A stretch of 64,000 nt of DNA, taken from contig NZ_MBSO01000005.1 of NCBI RefSeq assembly GCF_001695835.1, positions 62,001-126,000 on the forward strand, read 5' to 3'. The DNA comes from Ensifer sp. LC11 (GTDB taxonomy: Bacteria; Pseudomonadota; Alphaproteobacteria; Rhizobiales; Rhizobiaceae). Under the pieces are notes generated by a model. The model was not told the origin of the DNA. It ran no database searches and saw nothing but the letters and a program-made list of their open reading frames with translations. Position 1 is the stretch's first letter. Every line of letters starts with the position of its first letter. Below, one piece after another: positions 41,320 through 50,929 of the stretch. Both the position numbers and the translations under genes were made by a program.

Positions 41320-43041
41320 TTACTTCTGCCAGCTCTTGACCAGATCGTCATAGTTGACGGTCTGCGGCTTTTCCTTCTCGTTCTCGACCTTCAGCTGCGG
41401 AGCGAGGTTGCCCTTGGAAACGGCGTCCTGGTTCCAGTACTCGAGATCGTGCTCTTCGGCGAGCTTCGGACCGAAGTCGCCCTGGACGCCCGAACGTTCG
41501 AGGCGGGAGAGAACTTTCTCCTGCTCGGCGCACAGCGAGTCCATGGCTTCCTGGGCGGACTTGGCACCCGAGGAAGCATCGCCGATTGCCTGCCACCACA
41601 GCTGAGCCAGCTTCGGATAGTCAGGAACGTTCGTGCCGGTCGGCGACCACTGCAGGCGGGCCGGCGAACGGTAGAACTCGATCAGACCGCCGAGCTTCGG
41701 AGCGCGGTCCGTGAAGCTCTTGTGGTCAAGCGTCGACTGGCGGATGAAGGTGAGGCCGACATGGCTCTTCTTCACGTCGACGGTCTTCGAGGTCACGAAC
41801 TGCGCGTAGAGCCAGGCGGCCTTGGCGCGATCGTCAGGCGTGGACTTCAGCAGCGTCCACGAACCGGCGTCCTGATAGCCGAGTTTCATGCCGTCCTTCC
41901 AGTAGACGCCGTGCGGGCTCGGCGCAAAGCGCCACTTCGGCGTGCCGTCCGCGTTCACGACCGGCAGGCCGTCCTTCACGAAGTCGGCGGTGAACGCCGT
42001 GTAGGTGAACATCTGCTGGGCGATTTCACCCTGCGACGGAACCGGGCCGGATTCCGAGAAGGTCATGCCCTGGGCAGCAGCCGGTGCATAGGCCTTCATC
42101 CAGTCGAGGTACTTCTGGATGGAGTAGACGGCAGCCGGGCCGTTGGTGTCGCCACCGCGGGCAACGCACGAGCCGACCGGACGCGAGTTCTCGTCGACCT
42201 TGATGCCCCACTCGTCGACGGGCTTGCCGTTCGGGATGCCCTTGTCGCCGTTGCCAGCCATCGACAGCCAGGCGTCGGTGAAGCGCCAGCCCAGCGACGG
42301 GTCCTTCTTGCCGTAGTCCATGTGGCCATAGACCTTCTTGCCGTCGACTTCGCGGCCGGTGAAGAACTCGGCAATATCCTCATAGGCCGACCAGTTGACC
42401 GGAACGCCGAGGTCGTAGCCGTACTTCGCCTTGAAGTCCGCCTTGTTCTTCTCGTCGTTGAACCAGTCGTAGCGGAACCAGTAGAGGTTCGCGAACTGCT
42501 GGTCGGGCAGCTGGTAGAGCTTGCCGTCAGGTGCGGTGGTGAAGGACTTGCCGATGAAGTCGTCGATGTCGAGGTTCGGGTTGGTGACGTCCTTGCCTTC
42601 ATTGGCCATGAAGTCGGTCAGGCTGCGGGCCTGCTGGTAGCGCCAATGGGTACCGATCAGGTCCGAGTCATTGATGTAGGCGTCGTAGACGTTTTCGCCC
42701 GACTGCATCTGCGTCTGCAGCTTTTCGACGACGTCGCCTTCGCCGATCAGGTCATGGGTGATCTTGATGCCGGTGATGTCGGAGAAGGCCTTGGCCAGCG
42801 TCTTCGATTCGTATTCATGGGTTGTGATCGTTTCGGAAACGACCTTGATTTCCATGCCGGCGAAAGGCTTGGCCGCATCGACGAACCACTGCATTTCGGC
42901 TTCCTGAGCCGCGCGGTCGAGCGAGGACATGTCGCCGATCTCGCTGTCGAGGAACGTCTTAGCCTCGTCCATGCCGGCAAAAGCGGAGCCGGTGTAAGCC
43001 AGCAGCATAGCTGCCGTCGTAGTCAAAAGATGCCGTCGCAT
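41320..43041 (-). CDS. glpV: Glycerol ABC transporter substrate-binding protein GlpV
   Basis: A 573-residue extracytoplasmic solute-binding protein, large for its class. A signal peptide (HLLTTTAAMLLAYTGSAFAG) leads into a family 1 fold with ITTHEYESKTLAKAFSDITG and DAYINDSDLIGTHWRYQ. It closes the gene set glpSTPQUV, which in Rhizobium leguminosarum encodes a glycerol ABC importer (published work on that locus); the assignment rests on that gene order and the adjacent glpD and glpR. The ATG at 43041 follows GGGAGGGAATT. Confidence 0.9.
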   Translation of the reverse strand: MRRHLLTTTAAMLLAYTGSAFAGMDEAKTFLDSEIGDMSSLDRAAQEAEMQWFVDAAKPFAGMEIKVVSETITTHEYESKTLAKAFSDITGIKITHDLIGEGDVVEKLQTQMQSGENVYDAYINDSDLIGTHWRYQQARSLTDFMANEGKDVTNPNLDIDDFIGKSFTTAPDGKLYQLPDQQFANLYWFRYDWFNDEKNKADFKAKYGYDLGVPVNWSAYEDIAEFFTGREVDGKKVYGHMDYGKKDPSLGWRFTDAWLSMAGNGDKGIPNGKPVDEWGIKVDENSRPVGSCVARGGDTNGPAAVYSIQKYLDWMKAYAPAAAQGMTFSESGPVPSQGEIAQQMFTYTAFTADFVKDGLPVVNADGTPKWRFAPSPHGVYWKDGMKLGYQDAGSWTLLKSTPDDRAKAAWLYAQFVTSKTVDVKKSHVGLTFIRQSTLDHKSFTDRAPKLGGLIEFYRSPARLQWSPTGTNVPDYPKLAQLWWQAIGDASSGAKSAQEAMDSLCAEQEKVLSRLERSGVQGDFGPKLAEEHDLEYWNQDAVSKGNLAPQLKVENEKEKPQTVNYDDLVKSWQK

Positions 43042-43123
43042 AATTCCCTCCCTTAGGTTTGCGAATGCGGTTCTTTGGCTTTCGAGGGGTCGCTCGTTTA
43101 GCGGCTCCTCAAATCGGTTCGCC

Positions 43124-43549
43124 TCAGACGTAGCGGAAGACGCCGACGGCATAGACCAGGGAGAGCGCGAGCGCCCACCACAGGTTTTGACCGCCGACGA
43201 AGCCGAGCCATGCGAGGTGAATGAAGGCGCTGCCGAGCAGCGACACGAAGAGGCGATCGCCCCGTGTCGTCTCGAAGCGCAGGATGCCGACGCGCGGGGT
43301 TCCGCCCGGCGAGGCATATTCCCAGACCGCCATCATCGACAGCAGCGCGAAGATGGTCAGGAAGAACATGGCCGACGGAAACGACCAGGCCATCCAGCCA
43401 CCGGCAACCAGCGGCGCGAACCAGTCGCGCGCGCCGTCCTTGACCGGCAGCATGCTCATGAGCAGACCGGCGGCGGCGGCATAGACGAGGAGAACGGCGG
43501 CGAAGGGCAGTTGCCAACGGGCCTTGCGATCGGGTTGAGCAGTCATCAT
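43124..43549 (-). CDS. glpU: DUF2160 family membrane protein GlpU
   Basis: A 141-residue membrane protein with about four helices (PFAAVLLVYAAAAGLLMSML, AWSFPSAMFFLTIFALLSM, LFVSLLGSAFIHLAWLGFV, and WWALALSLVYAVGVFRYV). It belongs to the DUF2160 family that is found with glycerol ABC transporters. It overlaps glpQ by 4 bases. Its role is not established; an accessory subunit of the importer is the likely reading. Confidence 0.85.
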   Translation of the reverse strand: MMTAQPDRKARWQLPFAAVLLVYAAAAGLLMSMLPVKDGARDWFAPLVAGGWMAWSFPSAMFFLTIFALLSMMAVWEYASPGGTPRVGILRFETTRGDRLFVSLLGSAFIHLAWLGFVGGQNLWWALALSLVYAVGVFRYV

Positions 43550-44364
43550 ACCCTCCCCAGGGCAAAGCCCTTGGCGATGTAGTTGCGAACGAAATAGATC
43601 ACCAGCGCGCCCGGAATGATGGTGAGCACGCCGGCGGCGGCCAGCACGCCCCAGTCGAGGCCGGAGGCGGAGACGGTGCGGGTCATGGTGGCAGCGATCG
43701 GCTTGGCGTCCGTGGTCGTCAGCGTGCGGGCAAGCAGCAGTTCGACCCAGGAGAACATGAAGCAGAAGAAGGCGGCGACACCGATGCCCGAGGCGATCAG
43801 CGGCATGAAGATCTTCACGAAGAAGCGCGGGAACGAGTAGCCGTCGATATAGGCGGTTTCGTCGATTTCCTTCGGCACGCCCGACATGAAGCCTTCCAGG
43901 ATCCAGACGGCGAGCGGCACGTTGAACAGGCAGTGGGCAAGCGCCACGGCGATGTGCGTGTCGATCAGGCCGAAGGCCGAATAGAGCTGGAAGAAGGGCA
44001 GGGCAAAGACCGCCGGCGGCGCCATGCGGTTGGTCAGGAGCCAGAAGAACAGGTGCTTGTCCCCGAGGAAGCGGTAGCGCGAGAAGGCGTAGGCCGCCGG
44101 CAGCGCTGCCGTTACCGAGATCACCGTGTTCATGACGACGTAGATGATCGAGTTGATGTAGCCGTTGTACCAGGACGGGTCGGTGAAGATCACCTGATAG
44201 TTCCTGAGCGTCGGGTTCACGGGCCAGAGCGAGAAGGTGCTGAGGATCTCGCTCGTCTCCTTGAAGCTCATGTTGACGAGCCAGTAGATCGGCAGGAGCA
44301 GGAAGACGATGTAGATCGTCGGCACCAGCCAGGAAAGGCGTTCGGTAAGCGGTTGTGTCTGCAT
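43546..44364 (-). CDS. glpQ: Glycerol ABC transporter permease GlpQ
   Basis: A 272-residue carbohydrate-type ABC permease (MalG-like) with six predicted helices. The cytoplasmic EAA loop reads IDETAYIDGYSFPRFFVKIFMPLI near residue 180 and contacts an ATPase subunit. The ATG at 44364 follows GGGAGGAGAACC; an upstream frame to 44385 is rejected. It pairs with GlpP. Confidence 0.92.
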   Translation of the reverse strand: MQTQPLTERLSWLVPTIYIVFLLLPIYWLVNMSFKETSEILSTFSLWPVNPTLRNYQVIFTDPSWYNGYINSIIYVVMNTVISVTAALPAAYAFSRYRFLGDKHLFFWLLTNRMAPPAVFALPFFQLYSAFGLIDTHIAVALAHCLFNVPLAVWILEGFMSGVPKEIDETAYIDGYSFPRFFVKIFMPLIASGIGVAAFFCFMFSWVELLLARTLTTTDAKPIAATMTRTVSASGLDWGVLAAAGVLTIIPGALVIYFVRNYIAKGFALGRV

Positions 44365-44386
44365 GTTGGTTCTCCTCCCGCTCACT

Positions 44387-45253
<867 letters not shown>

Positions 45254-45255
45254 GG

Positions 45256-46326
45256 TCAGGCCTCCTCGCCGACGCGCCAGGAATCGGCGTAAATGTTGAT
45301 GGCTTTCGGATCGAAGCGGACACGCGGATCGGCGGGGATTTCGCCATCCTCGTCGACGATGATCGAGATCGGCTGATCGGCGAAGCGGGCACGCACGATC
45401 TTGTGGCGGCCGATATCCTCGACCTTGGTGATCGCGACCGGCATGCCCTCGCGGCCGAGCGAGACGAATTCCGGGCGAATGCCGAGCTCGGTCTTGGCGC
45501 CGGACTTGACCTTCGGAAGAAAGTTCAGAGCCACGTGTTCGCCGCCGACGGTCGCGGTGTTGCCGTCGAGATTGACCGGCAGGACGTTCATGCCCGGCGA
45601 GCCGATGAAGTAGCCGACGAAGGTGTGGCGCGGGCGTTCGAAGAGCTCGGCCGGCGTGCCGATCTGGACGATCTGACCGTCATACATGACGACGACCTTG
45701 TCGGCGAAGGTCAGTGCCTCGGTCTGGTCGTGCGTGACGTAGACCATGGTGAAGCCGAACTGCTTATGCAGCCGCTTGATCTGCGAGCGCAGCACCCACT
45801 TCATTTCCGGATCGATAACGGTCAGCGGCTCGTCGAAGAGGATGGCGCTGACGTCGTTGCGCACGAGGCCGCGGCCGAGCGAAATCTTCTGCTTCTGGTC
45901 GGCGGTGAGACCGCGGGCGGTTTTCTTCGCCCAGCCGCCGAGACCGATCATTTCGATCGTTTCCTTGACGCGGCGGTCGACCTCGGCCTCCGGCACGTGC
46001 CGGTTGCGCAAGGGGAAGGCCAGATTGTCGTAGACGGTCATCGTGTCGTAGATGACAGGGAACTGGAACACCTGAGCGATGTTGCGTTCCTGGGTCGAGA
46101 GATGCGTCACGTCCTTGCCGTCGAAGAGAATGCGCCCTTCCGACGGGTTGATCAGGCCGGAGATGATGTTGAGCAGCGTGGTCTTGCCGCAGCCGGAGGG
46201 CCCGAGCAGCGCATAGGCGCCGCCGTCGTTCCATTCGTGATGCACTTCCTTCAGCGCGTAGTCGTTTTCCGATTTCGGCTTGGCGCCGTAGGCGTGGCGG
46301 ATATGTTCCAGGTCGATGCGTGCCAT
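45256..46326 (-). CDS. glpT: Glycerol ABC transporter ATP-binding protein GlpT, degenerate signature
   Basis: A 356-residue ABC ATPase of the sugar-importer type with a C-terminal MOI/OB domain. Walker A is GPSGCGKTT (residues 42-50), Walker B is AILFDEPL (Glu about 166), and the switch histidine is present in YVTHDQTEA (His about 199). The signature, however, reads LTADQKQKISLGRGL (from residue 140) in place of LSGGQ. GlpS has a canonical signature but no switch histidine, so the two are predicted to form a heterodimer with one consensus ATP site. Confidence 0.93.
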   Translation of the reverse strand: MARIDLEHIRHAYGAKPKSENDYALKEVHHEWNDGGAYALLGPSGCGKTTLLNIISGLINPSEGRILFDGKDVTHLSTQERNIAQVFQFPVIYDTMTVYDNLAFPLRNRHVPEAEVDRRVKETIEMIGLGGWAKKTARGLTADQKQKISLGRGLVRNDVSAILFDEPLTVIDPEMKWVLRSQIKRLHKQFGFTMVYVTHDQTEALTFADKVVVMYDGQIVQIGTPAELFERPRHTFVGYFIGSPGMNVLPVNLDGNTATVGGEHVALNFLPKVKSGAKTELGIRPEFVSLGREGMPVAITKVEDIGRHKIVRARFADQPISIIVDEDGEIPADPRVRFDPKAINIYADSWRVGEEA

Positions 46327-46346
46327 GTTTTCCTCCCAGCGCCTCC

Positions 46347-47417
46347 TCAGGCCACGCCGCCAATGGCGCGTCCATCCGGCCCGAAGGCCATGAGATGACG
46401 GGTATCGACGAAGACCGCGAGGGTCGCGTCCGGTTCGATGTCGTGAATGCCCGGCGCCAGCATGACCCAGCGTGCATTGGCGAAACCCACGTGAATGAAG
46501 CTTTCCGACCCTGCGATCTCGGAGATCGCGGTCTTGACGGTGAGCGGGTCACCGCCGCCCTGCGGGCGATCGAAAGAAATGTGGTGCGGCTGGAAGGCGA
46601 CGGTGCAGGGACCGTCGGCAATGCCAGCCAGATGCGCCGGAACCGTCAGCACGGGCTTGCCGTCGAGCGTGAAGACCGAGCCGGATTTGACGAGGTCGAT
46701 CGTGTTCAGCGGCGGATCGGCGAAGGTGCGGGCGGTGATCAGGTCGACCGGACGGCGATAGACGTCGATCGTCTTGTCGAACTGGGTGATGCGGCCCTGG
46801 CTGAGGGCGGCGGTGTTGCCGCCGAGCAGCAGCGCTTCCGAAGGCTCGGTCGTCGCATAGACGAAGATGGCGCCGGAGGCGGCAAAGATCTTCGGCAATT
46901 CCTCGCGCAATTCCTCGCGCAGCTTGTAGTCGAGGTTGGCGAGCGGCTCGTCGAGCAGCACAAGGTCGGCATTCTTGACGATGGCGCGGGCAAGCGCCGT
47001 GCGCTGCTGCTGGCCGCCGGAGAGGTTCAAGGGCGTGCGGTCGAGATAGGGCGTGAGCTTCAGCAGTTCGGCCGCCTTGCGCACTTCGCGGTCGATGGTC
47101 GCGGCGTCGGCGCCGCTGATGCGCATCGGCGAGGCGATGTTCTCGTAGACCGTCATGGCCGGATAGTTGATGAACTGCTGGTAGACCATGGCGACCGAGC
47201 GTTTCTGCACCGGCAGGCCGGTGACGTCGGTGCCGTCGAAGATCAGCGCGCCGGAGGCGGGCTTGTCGAGACCGGCCATCAGCCGCATCAGCGACGTCTT
47301 GCCGGAAAGGGTCGGGCCGAGCAACACATTGAGCGACCCCCTCTCCAGCACCAGGTCGGTCGGGTAGATATGCGTCTCCCCGCCCACGACCTTGGATATC
47401 ATCTTCATTTCAAGCAT
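46347..47417 (-). CDS. glpS: Glycerol ABC transporter ATP-binding protein GlpS, switch histidine missing
   Basis: A 356-residue ABC ATPase. Walker A is GPTLSGKTS (residues 34-42, with Leu-Ser in place of the usual Gly-x), the signature LSGGQQQRTALARA is canonical (from about 132), and Walker B is LVLLDEPLANLD (Glu about 157). In the switch region the sequence is YATTEPSEA, so Thr (about 190) replaces the histidine of YVTHDQTEA. The ATG at 47417 follows GGAG; a GTG 12 bases upstream is less likely. It partners GlpT. Confidence 0.92.
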   Translation of the reverse strand: MLEMKMISKVVGGETHIYPTDLVLERGSLNVLLGPTLSGKTSLMRLMAGLDKPASGALIFDGTDVTGLPVQKRSVAMVYQQFINYPAMTVYENIASPMRISGADAATIDREVRKAAELLKLTPYLDRTPLNLSGGQQQRTALARAIVKNADLVLLDEPLANLDYKLREELREELPKIFAASGAIFVYATTEPSEALLLGGNTAALSQGRITQFDKTIDVYRRPVDLITARTFADPPLNTIDLVKSGSVFTLDGKPVLTVPAHLAGIADGPCTVAFQPHHISFDRPQGGGDPLTVKTAISEIAGSESFIHVGFANARWVMLAPGIHDIEPDATLAVFVDTRHLMAFGPDGRAIGGVA

Positions 47418-47493
47418 TGAATTCTCCACCCAGCCCGAAGGCAGTCCCGAGCATTTCCACGCCGCCGTGGTACGCCCTACTTTATCGTTTCTT

Positions 47494-47537
47494 GCATTTC
47501 CGGACGCAAACCGCTGCGCGCTTTTTGCTGGAAATGC
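47494..47537 (-). other. Stem-loop between glpD and glpS
   Basis: GCATTTCC (47494-47501) pairs with GGAAATGC (47530-47537); inside them GCAAA and TTTGC can also pair. It lies in the 138-base gap after glpD. No T-run follows on the minus strand, so it is probably a processing or attenuation structure that separates glpD from glpSTPQUV message. Confidence 0.4.
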
Positions 47538-47555
47538 CCATGAATGCGAGTGTCC

Positions 47556-49073
47556 TCAGGCGGCTGCGTTGGCCGCGCCTCGCATGTAGTCCTCCAAGGC
47601 CGCCGCCTCGCCCGGCGTCAGCTTCAATCCCAGTTTCGTGCGGCGCCACAGCACGTCCTCGGCGCGCCGTGCCCATTCCTGCGTCATCAGCCACCTGACC
47701 TCGGCCTCGTAGAGATCGGCACCGAAGCGGTGACCAAGAGCCGCTTCGTTTGATGCCGAACCCAGGAGGGCCGCGGCGCGTGTGCCGTAGAGGCGCACGA
47801 GCCGTCGGGCATGTGCCGGGGTGAGGAACGGGTATTGTCTCTGCAGCCGAGCGACCTGATCGACATAGCCCTCAGCCGGAAAGTCGCCGCCCGGAAGCGT
47901 CGAGCCGGCGGTCCATTTCGATCCCTTGACGCCGATCGCCTCGCCGATCTTTTCGAGCGCCGATTCGCCGAGGCGCCGGTAGGTCGTGAGCTTGCCGCCG
48001 AAAACGTTGAGAAGCGGTGCCGTACCCTTGTCGCCCTCGACACGCAGCACGTAGTCGCGGGTTGCTTCCTGCGCCTTGCTGGCGCCGTCGTCATAGAGCG
48101 GGCGCACGGCCGAATAGGTCCAGACGATGTCGTCCCTGGTCACCGGTTCGAGGAAATACTCGCTCGCGGCCCTGCAGAGATAGTCGACCTCGGTGTCGCT
48201 GATGTGCACGTCGGAGGGGTTGCCGGTGTAATCGCGATCGGTGGTGCCGATCAGCGTGAAGTCCTCTTCGTAGGGGATGGCGAACATGATGCGGCCATCC
48301 GGGTTCTGGAAGAAATAGGCGCGCGGATCGTCGAACTTCTTCTTCACGACGATGTGGCTGCCCTGGACGAGGCGGACATTGTGGACGTCGTTCTTGCCGA
48401 GCGCACCGGAAAGGACCGCATCGACCCAGGGGCCCGCGGCATTGATGAGCATGCGTGCCTGCAGGGTCTTGCGTTCGCCGGTTGCCTGGTTCTCGGTTTC
48501 GATGATCCAGAGCGCGCCATTGCGCCGTGCGGAGACGACCCGGGTGCGGGCCATGATCACGGCGCCGCGATCGGCGGCGTCGCGGGCATTCAGCACCACG
48601 AGGCGGGCGTCGTTGACCCAGCCGTCGGAGTATTCGAAGGCCTTGTTGAACAGGCGCTTCAGCGGCTTGCCCGCCGGGTCGCGGTTCATGTCCAGCGTCG
48701 CCGTTGCCGGCAGCAGCTTGCGGCCGCCGATGTGATCATAGAGGAAGAGGCCGAGGCGGATCAGCCAGGCCGGGCGCAGGCCGCCCTTGTGATAGGGCAG
48801 CACGAAGCGCATCGGCCAGATGACGTGCGGCGCCATCGCCCACAGCACCTCGCGCTCCATCAGCGCTTCGCGCACGAGGCGGAACTCGTAATGCTCGAGA
48901 TAGCGCAAGCCGCCATGAATGAGCTTGGTGGAACCGGAAGAGGTGCCGGAAGCGAAATCGTTCATTTCGGCCAAGGCGACCGAGTACCCACGGCCGACCG
49001 CGTCGCGCGCGATGCCGCATCCGTTGATGCCGCCGCCGATGACGAAGACGTCGTAGATTGCCTGCTCTGACAC
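47556..49073 (-). CDS. glpD: Glycerol-3-phosphate dehydrogenase (aerobic, FAD)
   Basis: A 505-residue membrane-associated flavoprotein that oxidises sn-glycerol 3-phosphate to dihydroxyacetone phosphate and reduces quinone. The FAD motif is FVIGGGINGCGIARDA near the N-terminus, with GTSSGSTKLIHGGLRYLE and AAGPWVDAV further on. A GTG at 49073 follows GGAGGGG with good spacing and gives the family start VSEQAIYDVFVIGGG; an ATG at 49106 is upstream and less likely. It follows glpR and precedes glpS in the same direction. Glycerol kinase is not in this window. Confidence 0.95.
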   Translation of the reverse strand: MSEQAIYDVFVIGGGINGCGIARDAVGRGYSVALAEMNDFASGTSSGSTKLIHGGLRYLEHYEFRLVREALMEREVLWAMAPHVIWPMRFVLPYHKGGLRPAWLIRLGLFLYDHIGGRKLLPATATLDMNRDPAGKPLKRLFNKAFEYSDGWVNDARLVVLNARDAADRGAVIMARTRVVSARRNGALWIIETENQATGERKTLQARMLINAAGPWVDAVLSGALGKNDVHNVRLVQGSHIVVKKKFDDPRAYFFQNPDGRIMFAIPYEEDFTLIGTTDRDYTGNPSDVHISDTEVDYLCRAASEYFLEPVTRDDIVWTYSAVRPLYDDGASKAQEATRDYVLRVEGDKGTAPLLNVFGGKLTTYRRLGESALEKIGEAIGVKGSKWTAGSTLPGGDFPAEGYVDQVARLQRQYPFLTPAHARRLVRLYGTRAAALLGSASNEAALGHRFGADLYEAEVRWLMTQEWARRAEDVLWRRTKLGLKLTPGEAAALEDYMRGAANAAA

Positions 49074-49091
49074 TGCTGTTTCCCCTCCACA

Positions 49092-49124
49092 TTTCGCGAT
49101 GCACAAATTGATGCATCAGCGAAA
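49092..49124. promoter_or_regulatory. Possible GlpR operator or leader dyad before glpD
   Basis: An 11/12-base inverted repeat with one extra base in the right arm: TTTCGCGATGC (49092-49102) and GCATCAGCGAAA (49113-49124). A further half-site-like AAAACGAAAAC lies at 49137-49147. The TTTCG core is shared with the dyad upstream of glpR. Confidence 0.45.
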
Positions 49125-49204
49125 GTGAAATCAGTTAAAACGAAAACATATCGAATGTCAAACGAATGCTCCCCGAATCTTTAGGGGTATCTAAATCTCC
49201 TGCT

Positions 49205-49969
49205 TCAGGCGTCGGTTTCGATCAATCGGACGTCCTGTTCTGCGCAGATTTTCCTGACGTTTTCGAGGGTACAGCGATCGGTGATAAAGGTCTGAACCTG
49301 AGAGATATGACCGATGCGCACCGGCGCGGTTCTTTCGAACTTGGTCGAGTCGGAAACCAGAATGACATGACGTGCATTGGCGATAATCGCCTGGGCCACT
49401 TTCACTTCGCGGAAATCGAAATCGAGAAGCGCGCCGTCATGGTCGATCGCCGAGGCGCCGATGACGGCGAAATCGACCTTGAACTGCTTGATGAAATCGA
49501 CGGCTGCCTCGCCGACGATGCCGCCATCCGAGCCGCGCACCACCCCGCCCGTGATCACCACCTCGATCGAGGGGAAGACGCGCAAGCGGTTGGCGACGTT
49601 AATGTTGTTGGTAATGACCATCAATTCCTTGTGGTCGAGCAAGGCTTCACCCACGGCTTCCGTCGTCGTGCCGATATTGATGAAGAGCGAGGCATTGTCG
49701 GGAATGAGTTCGGCAGCCGCCCGGCCGATTGCCTGTTTCTCCGGGGCCGCGATCTGCCGGCGGGCGTCGTATTTGACGTTTTCCTTGCCACTTGGGAAGA
49801 TTGCGCCGCCGTGGATGCGGTTCAGCACCTTGGCGTCGCAAAGGTCGTTCAGGTCTTTTCGGATGGTTTGCGGCGTGACGGAAAAGCGCTGCGCCAGTTC
49901 CTCGACGAGCACGCGGCCCTCGCTCTTTGCCAGCTCCAGTATCTCCGCCTGCCGACCTGTCAGGTACAT
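49205..49969 (-). CDS. glpR: DeoR family glycerol regulator GlpR
   Basis: A 254-residue DeoR-type repressor: N-terminal helix-turn-helix (LTGRQAEILELAKSEGRVLVEELAQRFSV, TIRKDLNDLCDAKVLNRIHGGA) and a C-terminal sugar-phosphate-binding domain with the family motif INIGTTTEAVGEAL. The effector is probably glycerol 3-phosphate or glycerol. The ATG at 49969 follows GGGGAGGACGAA; longer frames to 50092 are rejected. It heads the glp gene series on the minus strand and likely regulates itself and glpD-glpSTPQUV. Confidence 0.92.
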   Translation of the reverse strand: MYLTGRQAEILELAKSEGRVLVEELAQRFSVTPQTIRKDLNDLCDAKVLNRIHGGAIFPSGKENVKYDARRQIAAPEKQAIGRAAAELIPDNASLFINIGTTTEAVGEALLDHKELMVITNNINVANRLRVFPSIEVVITGGVVRGSDGGIVGEAAVDFIKQFKVDFAVIGASAIDHDGALLDFDFREVKVAQAIIANARHVILVSDSTKFERTAPVRIGHISQVQTFITDRCTLENVRKICAEQDVRLIETDA

Positions 49970-49983
49970 TTCGTCCTCCCCAT

Positions 49984-50016
49984 TTTCGTTTTGTTTCATA
50001 ATATGCAAAAACGAAA
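49984..50016. promoter_or_regulatory. Possible GlpR operator upstream of glpR
   Basis: TTTCGTTTTG (49984-49993) and CAAAAACGAAA (50006-50016) form an inverted repeat around a 12-base AT-rich spacer. Such TTTCG-type arms are typical of DeoR-family operators. It lies just upstream of glpR, which fits autoregulation. Confidence 0.5.
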
Positions 50017-50141
50017 GCCGTGCAATTTCAGAATCGGCGTTTGCGCTGAAATTGCTTTCGCGGGAGGTCCAAAGTGTCCGGGCGCGTTGCATTCGTTTCG
50101 CCGATGGGCGACGCTATCTAAGGCGTATTAAGGGGGAAGAC

Positions 50142-50909
50142 ATGTTTCATCCAGCCTTGTTCAAGGGCATGACCGTCGTCGTTACCGGTGCCGGGCGCGG
50201 CATCGGGCTGGAGGTCGCCCGGCAGTTTTTGGATTGCGGCGCACACGTCCTCGTTCATGCCGGCCGGTCGATCGGCGACTTGCCTGATTTTCTCGAGTCG
50301 GCGGCAACGGAGGGCCGGGCGCATGTCGTGACGGCGGACTTCCTGGCGCCCGACGGGGTCGAGGGGCTCGCCGAGGTGATCCGAGGCCGGTTCGAAAGCA
50401 TCGACATCCTCATCAACAACGCCGGCACGATGGTTGGCCGCTTCCCGGCGGCGGAACTCACCGACGAGCAATATCAAACCGTCGTGCAGCTCAACCAGAC
50501 TGCGGTCGTCGAGATGACACGAGCGATGCTGCCGCTGCTGCGCAAGGGCACCCATCCGGCAATCGTAAACACCGTGTCGATTTCGGCGGTCACGGGAGGC
50601 AGCGCCGGCTCGTCGATCTATTCGGCCACCAAGGCTTTCGTCTCCACCTATTCCAAGGCGCTGGCGCGCGAACTTGCGCCCGAGGGCATCCGAGTCAACT
50701 GTGTTTCGCCAGGCACGATCACCACCGACTTCCATGAGCGCTATTCGTCGCCGGAGAAGCTGGAGGCGACCCGCAGGACCATTCCGCTCGGTCGGCTCGG
50801 GACGGCGGAGGATTGTGCGCCGGCCTATCTCTTCCTCGCCTCGCATGTGCTGTCGGGCTATATCACCGGCCAGGTGCTGGAGGTGAATGGCGGGCAGCTC
50901 ATCGCTTGA
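50142..50909 (+). CDS. SDR family oxidoreductase
   Basis: A 255-residue classical short-chain dehydrogenase with VTGAGRGIGLEVA near the N-terminus, NNAGTM near residue 90, SISAVTGGSAGSSIYSATK holding the Ser and Tyr-x3-Lys, and the C-terminal GYITGQVLEVNGGQ. The ATG at 50142 follows AGGGGGAAG. It diverges from glpR and is followed by a repeat element and a LysR gene. The substrate is unknown; a link to glycerol metabolism is not supported by anything but position. Confidence 0.87.
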   Translation: MFHPALFKGMTVVVTGAGRGIGLEVARQFLDCGAHVLVHAGRSIGDLPDFLESAATEGRAHVVTADFLAPDGVEGLAEVIRGRFESIDILINNAGTMVGRFPAAELTDEQYQTVVQLNQTAVVEMTRAMLPLLRKGTHPAIVNTVSISAVTGGSAGSSIYSATKAFVSTYSKALARELAPEGIRVNCVSPGTITTDFHERYSSPEKLEATRRTIPLGRLGTAEDCAPAYLFLASHVLSGYITGQVLEVNGGQLIA

Positions 50910-50929
50910 GCGCGTGTCTGCTTCAGCGT

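Noticed and set aside
49166-50131. A 321-codon plus-strand frame opposite glpR
   Set aside because: It is the complement of glpR, which has a clear DeoR domain layout and a good ribosome-binding site.
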